DNA from: Pseudomonas sp. RIT-PI-r
GTDB taxonomy: Bacteria > Pseudomonadota > Gammaproteobacteria > Pseudomonadales > Pseudomonadaceae
Direction of reading: 5' to 3'
DNA length: 64,000 bases
Assembly: GCF_001297015.1 (NCBI RefSeq)
Contig: NZ_LIGE01000017.1
Span: forward strand, 62,001 to 126,000
Of this stretch, positions 57,162 through 64,000 are shown piece after piece; position 1 is the first letter of the stretch, and each line of letters opens with the position of its first letter. The position numbers and the translations under genes were made by a program. Below the pieces are notes generated by a model that saw nothing but the letters and a program-made list of their open reading frames with translations, did no database searches and had not been told where the DNA came from.

Positions 57162-57780
57162 TTACATTCGCGACGGTCAGGAGATCTATCGCAATTCCTT
57201 CGCGATCATTCGCAGCGAGGCCAATCTGGCGCGCATCCCGGCCGACCTGGAAAAACTCGCGGTGCGGGTAATCCACGCCTGCGGCATGGTCGAGGCGGTC
57301 GACGGTCTGCAGTTTTCCGCAGGCGCGGGCAAGGCCGGGCGCGATGCGCTGGCCGCCGGTGCGCCGATTCTCTGTGATGCGCGGATGGTCTCCGAGGGCG
57401 TGACGCGTGCGCGTCTGCCGGCCAACAACGAGGTGATCTGCACCCTGCGCGACGACAGCGTGCCGGAACTGGCGCGGGAGTTGGGCAATACCCGCTCGGC
57501 GGCGGCGCTGGAACTGTGGCGTCCACACCTGGAAGGCAGCGTGGTGGTGATCGGCAACGCGCCGACCGCGCTGTTCTATCTGCTGGAAATGCTCGATGCC
57601 GGCGCACCGAAACCAGCGCTGATCCTCGGTTTTCCGGTGGGCTTTGTCGGTGCTGCGGAGTCGAAAGCGGCGCTGGCGGCGGACAGTCGTGGCGTGCCGT
57701 TTGTGATCATGCAAGGCCGTCTTGGCGGTAGTGCCATGGCCGCCGCTGCAGTGAATGCTCTCGCCACGGAGATCGAATGA
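57154..57780 (+). CDS. cobH: Precorrin-8X methylmutase CobH
   Basis: A 208-residue enzyme that moves the C11 methyl group to C12, giving hydrogenobyrinate. The catalytic histidine is His41 (RVIHACGM), and the family segments [22 protein letters not shown] and [13 protein letters not shown] are present. It overlaps cobG upstream and cobI downstream (ATGA). Confidence 0.95.
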   Translation: MLDYIRDGQEIYRNSFAIIRSEANLARIPADLEKLAVRVIHACGMVEAVDGLQFSAGAGKAGRDALAAGAPILCDARMVSEGVTRARLPANNEVICTLRDDSVPELARELGNTRSAAALELWRPHLEGSVVVIGNAPTALFYLLEMLDAGAPKPALILGFPVGFVGAAESKAALAADSRGVPFVIMQGRLGGSAMAAAAVNALATEIE

Positions 57781-58511
57781 TGCAGGTAAAAGGACGTTTG
57801 ATCGGTCTTGGTGTCGGCCCTGGTGATCCAGAGCTGATTACCGTGAAGGCCCTGCGCCTGCTGCGCGAATCGCCGGTGGTGGCGTACTTCGTCGCCAAGG
57901 GCAAGAAGGGTAACGCCTTCGGCATCATCGAGGCGCACTTGCAGGATGCGCAGAATCTGCTGCCGCTGGTGTACCCGGTGACCACCGAAGTGCTGCCGGC
58001 ACCGCTGTCCTACGAGCAGGTGATCAGTGACTTCTACGACGACGCGGCCGAAGACGTCGCGACCCATCTGGACGCCGGGCGCGATGTCGCGGTGATCTGC
58101 GAGGGCGATCCGTTCTTCTACGGCTCCTACATGTATTTGCATGACCGCCTCGCCACGCGTTACGAAGCGCAAGTGGTGCCGGGCGTGTGCTCGATGCTCG
58201 GTGGTGCATCGGTGCTCGGTGCGCCGCTGGTGTATCGCAATCAGAGCCTGTCAGTGCTCTCCGGTGTGTTGCCGCATGACGATCTGAAGCGGCGTCTGGC
58301 CGATGCCGACGCGGCGGTGATCATGAAGCTTGGACGCAACTTTCCCAAGGTCCGTGCGGTACTGGAAGAACTTGGCCTCGCTGAACGCGCGCTGTATGTC
58401 GAGCGCGCGACGATGGCCAATCAGAAGATTGTGCCGCTGGATCAGGTCGAGCCGATGTCTTCGCCGTACTTCTCGCTGATTATCGTCCCGGGCGAACGGT
58501 GGCAAGGTTGA
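57777..58511 (+). CDS. cobI: Precorrin-2 C20-methyltransferase CobI
   Basis: A 244-residue SAM-dependent tetrapyrrole methylase. The N-terminal [20 protein letters not shown], the [14 protein letters not shown] loop and [15 protein letters not shown] are typical of CobI/CbiL. GGAG lies 6 bases before the first of two adjacent ATG codons. Its stop overlaps the start of cobJ (TGATG). Confidence 0.95.
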   Translation: MMQVKGRLIGLGVGPGDPELITVKALRLLRESPVVAYFVAKGKKGNAFGIIEAHLQDAQNLLPLVYPVTTEVLPAPLSYEQVISDFYDDAAEDVATHLDAGRDVAVICEGDPFFYGSYMYLHDRLATRYEAQVVPGVCSMLGGASVLGAPLVYRNQSLSVLSGVLPHDDLKRRLADADAAVIMKLGRNFPKVRAVLEELGLAERALYVERATMANQKIVPLDQVEPMSSPYFSLIIVPGERWQG

Positions 58512-60211
58512 TGACTCAATCGACACCGGCCATTGTCATTCTCGGACAGGGCGCGCTGGCCACTGCGCGCAATATTCGACAGCTGTATCCGACGGCGCTG
58601 ATCCATGGCCTCGCCGGGCGCGTTGAAGGTGCCGACCGCACGTATCAAGAGTTCGGCGCAACCCTGCGTGAGTTGTATCAACAGGACACGCCGATCATCG
58701 CCCTGTGCGCGGCAGGCATTATCATTCGAACCCTGGCGCCGTTGCTGCTGGAGAAGGGCGCCGAACCTGCGGTACTCGCAGTTGCTGAAGACGGCAGCGC
58801 GGTGGTGCCGCTGCTCGGTGGCCTCGGTGGCGTGAACACCATGGCCCGCAGGATCGCTGCCGGGCTGAATGTGGCGGCGGCGATTACCACCAGTGGTGAA
58901 CTGCGCTTTGGCACCTGCCTGCTCAATCCTCCCGAAGGTTACGCGCTGGGCGATCTGGAACTGGGCAAGCGCTTTGTCTCGGATCTGCTGGCCGGGCATA
59001 GCGTGCGCATTGAAGGCGCGGCGCCGTGGCTGGATCAGGCGCAGTTGGCGGAAGATCCGCAGGCGCAGCGCTCGATCCATGTCGGCAGTGCCGAGCGTGC
59101 AGCGAGTGCTGATGAGTTGCTGATCTATCCGCGCAGTGTTGCGGTAGCGGTAGTTGCCGAGGTGGCGGATCTGCCAAACGCCGTTCGTACGGCGTTGCAA
59201 CAGGCCAAAGTCGCCGTGCAATCGTTGGCGTGCCTGGTGGCGGCCGACAGCGAAATGGCTTCGGCGCATTTGCGTGAAGCGGCGCTTGAGCTCGGTGTGC
59301 CGCTGCGCTTTGTCGCGGCGCCAGCTGACGTTGTTGCGCTGGCGCAGACTGCGCTGCCTCAGGTCCGGGTCGTCAACGCCAACCACCTGGCGATGGTGAT
59401 TGGCGAACAGCCCTTGGATGTTTCGAGCATCGGCCACCCGCGCGGTCGTCTGGCCGTCATCGGCCTCGGCCCGGGCGCTGCCGAATTGATGGTGCCAGCG
59501 GTAAAAGCCGAACTGGCGCGAGCCACCGATGTGCTCGGCTACGAAACCTATGTGCGTATGGCTGGCCCGTTCCGCGACGATCAGGTGCAACACTGCACCG
59601 ACAACCGCGAAGAGATGCAGCGCGCGCGACATGCCTTCCGGCTGGCGGCCGAGGGCCGTTCAGTGATCGTGGTGTCTTCGGGTGATCCCGGCGTGTTCGC
59701 CATGGCCGCTGCAGTGCTTGAGGCTCTGCACGAGTCGGACGACCCGGCGTGGCACCGCGTCGATCTGGAAATCCTCCCGGGTGTCTCGGCCTCGCTCGCG
59801 ACGGCGGCGCAGGCGGGTGCACCGCTGGGGCATGACTTCTGCGTGATGTCGCTGTCGGACAACCTCAAGCCGTGGTCGATCATCGAAAAGCGCCTGGACC
59901 TCGCCGCCGAGGCCGATCTGGCGCTGGCCTTCTACAATCCGATTTCGCGAGCGCGTCCATGGCAACTGGGGCGCGCCCTGGAAATTGTCGCGCGACATCG
60001 TGTCGCCGCAACACCGGTAGTGCTAGGACGCGACATCGGTCGGCCGGGGCAAACCCTGCGGGTTACGACGCTTGGGCAATTGACCCCGGACCAGGTGGAC
60101 ATGCGCACCATGGTGCTGATTGGCTCCTCGACCACTTGTACCTTCCCCAAGGCTGAAGGTGGCGAGTGGGTGTACACACCGCGCTGGTACGGCGAAAAAC
60201 CGCTGTCCTGA
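58511..60211 (+). CDS. cobJ: CbiG/CobE-like domain fused to precorrin-3B C17-methyltransferase CobJ
   Basis: A 566-residue two-domain protein. Residues 1 to about 310 are CbiG-like (ALCAAGIIIRTLAPLL, LLGGLGGVNTMARRIA, then a CobE-like part around SLACLVAADSEMAS). The C-terminal part from about 315 is a tetrapyrrole methylase (GRLAVIGLGPGAAELMVPAV, SSGDPGVFAMAAA, LPGVSASLATAAQAGAPLGH) that contracts the ring with C17 methylation. The fusion is common in Pseudomonas. It closes the rightward cobG-H-I-J operon. Confidence 0.94.
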   Translation: MTQSTPAIVILGQGALATARNIRQLYPTALIHGLAGRVEGADRTYQEFGATLRELYQQDTPIIALCAAGIIIRTLAPLLLEKGAEPAVLAVAEDGSAVVPLLGGLGGVNTMARRIAAGLNVAAAITTSGELRFGTCLLNPPEGYALGDLELGKRFVSDLLAGHSVRIEGAAPWLDQAQLAEDPQAQRSIHVGSAERAASADELLIYPRSVAVAVVAEVADLPNAVRTALQQAKVAVQSLACLVAADSEMASAHLREAALELGVPLRFVAAPADVVALAQTALPQVRVVNANHLAMVIGEQPLDVSSIGHPRGRLAVIGLGPGAAELMVPAVKAELARATDVLGYETYVRMAGPFRDDQVQHCTDNREEMQRARHAFRLAAEGRSVIVVSSGDPGVFAMAAAVLEALHESDDPAWHRVDLEILPGVSASLATAAQAGAPLGHDFCVMSLSDNLKPWSIIEKRLDLAAEADLALAFYNPISRARPWQLGRALEIVARHRVAATPVVLGRDIGRPGQTLRVTTLGQLTPDQVDMRTMVLIGSSTTCTFPKAEGGEWVYTPRWYGEKPLS

Positions 60212-60216
60212 GCAGT

Positions 60217-60242
60217 TGGCGAGGGAGTTGGCTCCCTCGCCA
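60217..60242 (+). terminator. Hairpin after the cob operon
   Basis: TGGCGAGGGAG (60217-60227) pairs perfectly with CTCCCTCGCCA (60232-60242) around TTGG, 5 bases after the cobJ stop. There is no T-run, so it may only protect mRNA ends, but its position suits termination. Confidence 0.6.
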
Positions 60243-60618
60243 CGCCCGCGTCCCGTGAGCATTGCTGCCGGTTTTCCCGTGTCGTATTCATCGACAATCC
60301 CTGTACGATTTGCTCCGCCTGGTTGTGGGAGCTTTCCTGTTACTTATATTTTGTCCGACTTATCTTGTATCCAGATAGATAGACGCAAAGAGTCAGGCTA
60401 GTTGGTTTTATGTCTCGGTTGATTGTGTTGGGTTATATCTGGGTTTTGGGTAATGCCTGGTTACTTTTGCAAATGTAATTAGTTGTTTTAAAGTTGCCTG
60501 TCTTGACATGTATTGAAAGTCTTGGAGTTTGAGTGTTTGTTCTCCAGTCGTTAGTTTGACCGATATGCAAGTGCCAGCGGGCACTCATGAAATCGGTCAG
60601 GGTAAAGAAGGAACTTTC
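60243..60618. other. AT-rich gap upstream of the toxin-like gene
   Basis: No gene is supported here. From about 60340 to 60540 the base composition is clearly more AT-rich than elsewhere in the window, with many TTT and ATT tracts. That is common in regions bound by H-NS-like MvaT proteins and near horizontally acquired genes. TTGACA occurs at 60504-60509 as a possible -35 element, without a good -10 box at the right distance. AAGGA at 60608 serves the next gene. Confidence 0.5.
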
Positions 60619-63600
60619 ATGCAGGATCAACGACCGCAAGATGCTAGTGGCTATGTCAACTTTATCAACTTGTTCAAACAGGCGGATCTGGAACAGGCAA
60701 TGCTGTCGCACAAAGACAGTGACTCTTATCAGTCTGTGTGGCGTTATTACTTTGCCTGTGTCGGCTTGCTCGATTCCCCGCGCTTGCTCGAACCCCTGGC
60801 ATTGCTCAAGCAGTCGCTGGGCCAGTTGATCGGAATGCCCCGCGTACGTCGATCTATCGAGGGTCAGATTGCACAACCGGCCGAAGCACACGCTAAGGGC
60901 TCATTGCCGCGTATCTACGACAATATTCAGGCCTTCGAGACCCGGCTGAAGAACACCCTTGCCTATGAGGCAAGTGCTGCAACGGCGATTGCGAAGAATA
61001 TGCACTTTGTCTGGCTTGGTGGCGGTCTCGGCGCGATCCAGCATGACTATCTCAACCTGTGGAGACAGGTGTTGAGCGGACACGGCTACAGTCTCCATCT
61101 CTGGTATGACAGTGACGCACTACTGGCCTGGCAAACCAATAAGCTGATCGTCGAGGCTGCCAAGGCTGATGCGATGCAGCACGGCGGCAGCGCAAAGGTT
61201 TCCGAAGCCGAGCTGGGCACGCTGTACGAGGAACGGGCCATCGCCCTGAAGCAGCAGATGTTCATGCACATCAACGCGGCGCGGGAACGGGGGATGTCTG
61301 CTGATGAAGCGCGGGCCGACCTGTTGACTCGCGCCTATGGTCAGGATGCCGCGCATCTGGAAGGGCTGATCGAACAAAACCGGCGCAGCCTGCTGGATCT
61401 GGCGGGAAACGATCTGCAGTTGCGCGATCTGCATGACCTCGACACGCCGCTGCAATTGCAGGATATCTACGATCACGAGACCCGGCTTCGGGGGAATCTG
61501 GCTGCCGCCTCCGATGTGGTCCGTGCCGAGGCCGTGTTCAACGAGGAGGGCAGATATGCCGATTTCGATAATCTGCCGCCGCTGGTCAAGAACCTCGGGG
61601 GCGTCGACATAAGCACGTTCGGCGGTGATGCGCGCCTTGGCGTCCTGCAACTGCTGCTCGACCACAACCCGCACTGGATGCCGGGACGCCAGGCACGGCG
61701 CGATGGTTACAGCGATTATCTGGGGCGAATTCCCGAGGAACACCGCTCCGCGCTGGATGCCTTTGCCCGGAAAAACCCGGTACTGAGCGAGGTATTTCAA
61801 GCTCCGGCCGAACTGCTCGCACGCCCACAGGCATTGCGTGCCGTTGCCGTGCAGAGCACGTTGAGCAACTCCTTCCTGGCGGCTCATGCGGGAGCGCCGA
61901 TGCTCAAAAGTGTGATTGAGCGGTTTCGCTTTAATTACCAACTCATCGACCAGACGGCCCGCCTGGCAGAGAAACGCGGCGTTGCCTTGAGCGATTTCGA
62001 CAACATGTCAGTGCTGTCGCGTGAGGTGCTCGAGCAGGCCTACGGCTCTTTCGCCGAGCTGTCGATGAGCGAAGATGTGGCGGCCAGCTATCTGGCTCTG
62101 GCAGTGGCGGGTTACTACAGCGACGGTATACGTGCGCAGAGCGAATGGACCATCTATCTGACCGGTCCGGCCGCAATGCGCGATGGCATGGCCGATTACC
62201 ACCGGCACAACTTCGTCCCGCGAGAGGAAGAGCAACTGCGTCTGGAGGCGGCGATCGAGCCGCTCTGGATGATAAACGACAAGACCGAGGAGGAGCAGGA
62301 CCATTCCTGGAAAGACAATGCCAGCGATGTTGAGCAATGGGTGCTCGACGAGCAGCAGCGCTGGCGGGAAGGGCAATTCAGCGCGCGTTACAATGGCGAT
62401 ATTGACGCGTTGCTCACGCAGCAGACTGTCATGTTCGAGGAAGGCTGGCCGGTTATCGAGGGTCGGCCAGTGTTGTTGGTGGATGTCCTGCAACGGATGA
62501 TGGACAGGCTCGGAGAGCCTTTTGTGGCTGCGATGCGGCGAGGCCATAACGGCCCGCTGGTTTTTCCGTCAGGTCCCGGGCTCGGTTTCGATGATCGCGA
62601 GGCTATAAAGGCTCAGCCCATTGACCTGCGAGCACCTGCGTCGCTCGGTGATGCGCAGACTCAGGGGCTGGCGCTGGATGAAGTACTGAGCGCTATTGCC
62701 GAGGGGACACTGGAGTTTTTCCAGGTCAGTGCCTTGCAGCGGGCGCTGCTGGGCCAGCTGTTGGGTGTGCGTTCACTGGATAATCAAAGCTTGAAGTCGG
62801 TCGTTGCCGACCTCGATAACCTCGCCAACAACGTCGCTGAAGTTGGGGCTTCAGTGCGTTATGCGGCTATTGAGCGCCATCTTTACCAGCAACGTGCAGC
62901 GGCGTTCATGGCCGGCCTCGCCAGTCATGCCGATCAGCCGCCAGTATCCTCGGGCAGCGCGCTGACGTTGAAACGAGCGGCGCTGTCACAGGCGCACACG
63001 CTGTTTCAATGGGGGCGTCATGTCGCCCATATTCAAGAGGTGGCGACGCGAGAGCATCGTGATCAGGTGATCCTGCAGCTCGGTCAGGTGCTGGGTCAGA
63101 TCGAGGCCAGTGAAGTCAAGCTTGTGCCTCAGGATCTGTTGCTTGCTGGGCCGGGTGACCCCGGTGCTCGCTGTTATCCGCTGGCATTGATCATGAGTGC
63201 GGCTCTTGAGCAGGGCGTAGCGGCGTCGCGAAGATTGCGCGAGCGCTTCTTCCGGGCGACCGCCGAGCCGCAACAAAATGAATCAGCGATGTTTCTGCGA
63301 GCGCTTGAGGAGTTGCGTGGCGTGCAGTTGCACGAAGTCGGCAGTCCCTTGGGGCGCGTTGATCTACAGCAGCTCGGCGCCACGCTTGAAGCGTACGAGA
63401 GCACTCGGACGCTGATGCTCAACTCCGACAACCACGCCATGCTGGTGGCGAAAACCTTTGATGGCGATCAGGCGACTTATCATTTCTACGATCCCAATTT
63501 CGGCGTGTTCGAGTTCAATCACCCAGCCCTGTTTCAGCAGGCGTTGATCGACTTTTTCCAGGCGCAGGGCCTGGCGAAATATTATGTGGCCTATGGTGAT

Positions 63601-64000
63601 GAAGCGCGCCCGACGTTTGATCTGATTGAGCTGCAAGGGCAGAAGATATCGGCCCAAGAGCTGTCCGACGGGTTTCGTGTCAGGCAGTTGCTGGAGTCCG
63701 ACAATGTACTGCCGGAGTATGCGGGACGCCCGATTCGCCAGCGCCTGAACAGTGCGCGCGGTCAATCGCTGGTCAGCAATCCACATCTGGGACGCAGTCT
63801 GCGCGACCTCGACAGCCACTGGTGGGGGCAGCAGATCGCCCACGCGACTGACGCGTTGCAGGCATTGCACACCTCGGTGACACCGCTGGTGCCGTTGTTC
63901 GAAACCCTCACGATAACCCCCGACGGGAAGAACCGGATCTGGCTGATCGATCCTTTGCAAACAGAGCATGCAGTCGAGGTGACCAGCACGGATCATCGTC
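60619..64000 (+). CDS. Large toxin-like protein: TcdA/TcdB-type glycosyltransferase plus YopT-like C58 cysteine protease, 3' end cut by window edge
   Basis: At least 1127 residues are visible, without a stop. Residues about 125-560 match the glycosyltransferase domain of large clostridial toxins. HFVWLGG (129-135) carries Trp132, and NLAAASDVVRAE carries Asp299 and Arg302. The DXD motif is DFD at 315-317, and PLW holds Trp550. These equal TcdB W102, D270, R273, D286/D288 and W520 with a constant offset of 29-30. Residues about 830-990 resemble a YopT-type protease with a Cys852 (GARCYPLAL), His939 (NSDNHAML) and Asp958 (FYDPNFGVF) triad. This order recalls lymphostatin (LifA/Efa1). There is no signal peptide. 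The ATG at 60619 has AAGGA upstream. An in-frame ATG at 60565 lacks one. Confidence 0.88.
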   Translation, partial: MQDQRPQDASGYVNFINLFKQADLEQAMLSHKDSDSYQSVWRYYFACVGLLDSPRLLEPLALLKQSLGQLIGMPRVRRSIEGQIAQPAEAHAKGSLPRIYDNIQAFETRLKNTLAYEASAATAIAKNMHFVWLGGGLGAIQHDYLNLWRQVLSGHGYSLHLWYDSDALLAWQTNKLIVEAAKADAMQHGGSAKVSEAELGTLYEERAIALKQQMFMHINAARERGMSADEARADLLTRAYGQDAAHLEGLIEQNRRSLLDLAGNDLQLRDLHDLDTPLQLQDIYDHETRLRGNLAAASDVVRAEAVFNEEGRYADFDNLPPLVKNLGGVDISTFGGDARLGVLQLLLDHNPHWMPGRQARRDGYSDYLGRIPEEHRSALDAFARKNPVLSEVFQAPAELLARPQALRAVAVQSTLSNSFLAAHAGAPMLKSVIERFRFNYQLIDQTARLAEKRGVALSDFDNMSVLSREVLEQAYGSFAELSMSEDVAASYLALAVAGYYSDGIRAQSEWTIYLTGPAAMRDGMADYHRHNFVPREEEQLRLEAAIEPLWMINDKTEEEQDHSWKDNASDVEQWVLDEQQRWREGQFSARYNGDIDALLTQQTVMFEEGWPVIEGRPVLLVDVLQRMMDRLGEPFVAAMRRGHNGPLVFPSGPGLGFDDREAIKAQPIDLRAPASLGDAQTQGLALDEVLSAIAEGTLEFFQVSALQRALLGQLLGVRSLDNQSLKSVVADLDNLANNVAEVGASVRYAAIERHLYQQRAAAFMAGLASHADQPPVSSGSALTLKRAALSQAHTLFQWGRHVAHIQEVATREHRDQVILQLGQVLGQIEASEVKLVPQDLLLAGPGDPGARCYPLALIMSAALEQGVAASRRLRERFFRATAEPQQNESAMFLRALEELRGVQLHEVGSPLGRVDLQQLGATLEAYESTRTLMLNSDNHAMLVAKTFDGDQATYHFYDPNFGVFEFNHPALFQQALIDFFQAQGLAKYYVAYGDEARPTFDLIELQGQKISAQELSDGFRVRQLLESDNVLPEYAGRPIRQRLNSARGQSLVSNPHLGRSLRDLDSHWWGQQIAHATDALQALHTSVTPLVPLFETLTITPDGKNRIWLIDPLQTEHAVEVTSTDHR

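Overview
The window comes from a chromosome of a Pseudomonas of the fluorescens group. The evidence is about 60% GC, gene orders typical of Pseudomonas (pncB-nadE, livKHMGF, a urease cluster split in two with two GNAT genes inside it, aerobic cob genes), and many paired REP-type repeats of at least five families. No tRNA, rRNA, CRISPR array, transposase or phage gene was seen. Species-level placement is inference.

Region by region. 1-2.0 kb: NAD salvage (nadE, pncB). 2.2-6.2 kb: a LysR regulator divergent from amaB and amaA, the last steps of the pipecolate/aminoadipate route of lysine catabolism. 6.5-11.8 kb: the livKHMGF branched-chain amino acid ABC importer behind an excellent RpoN (sigma-54) promoter. 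11.8-12.6 kb: a gene-free stretch with a cluster of DnaA-box-like 9-mers. 12.6-15.7 kb: ydfG, a cation efflux gene and an AGE-family isomerase. 15.9-18.3 kb: ureE, ureF, ureG and a HupE/UreJ nickel permease, again behind an RpoN-type promoter. 18.6-32.6 kb: mixed housekeeping and accessory genes (TetR, a repeat-rich exported protein, AsmA-like, ferritin-like, LysR-azoR-SMR, a P. fragi-type lipase, EamA-AraC, PsiF, AI-2E family, YegD-like Hsp70, CbpA-CbpM). 32.8-43.4 kb: a long leftward operon urtABCDE-ureD-ureA-GNAT-GNAT-ureB-ureC for urea uptake and hydrolysis, starting at a third RpoN-type promoter. Several kinds of REP element sit between its genes.

43.6-47.0 kb holds a 1112-residue protein built of five degenerate modules with a period of 214-221 residues. 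I cannot assign it a function. 47.0-52.1 kb is a leftward copper operon (two DUF2946-like proteins, a PCu(A)C chaperone, an OprC-type TonB receptor broken by a one-base frameshift, and a PepSY membrane protein). 52.2 kb is a small chimeric antitoxin-like protein. 52.7-60.2 kb carries two divergent groups of cobalamin genes (cobK-cbiD-cobL and cobG-cobH-cobI-cobJ). From 60.6 kb to the right edge is the start of a large toxin-like protein that joins a TcdA/TcdB-type glycosyltransferase to a YopT-like (C58) cysteine protease, as in lymphostatin.

How the genes fit together: the liv, urt/ure and ureEFG transcription units look like one nitrogen-limitation regulon (import of amino acids and urea, hydrolysis of urea, nickel loading of urease). 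The two strongest candidates for undescribed biology are the five-module protein at 43.6 kb and the glycosyltransferase-protease at 60.6 kb.
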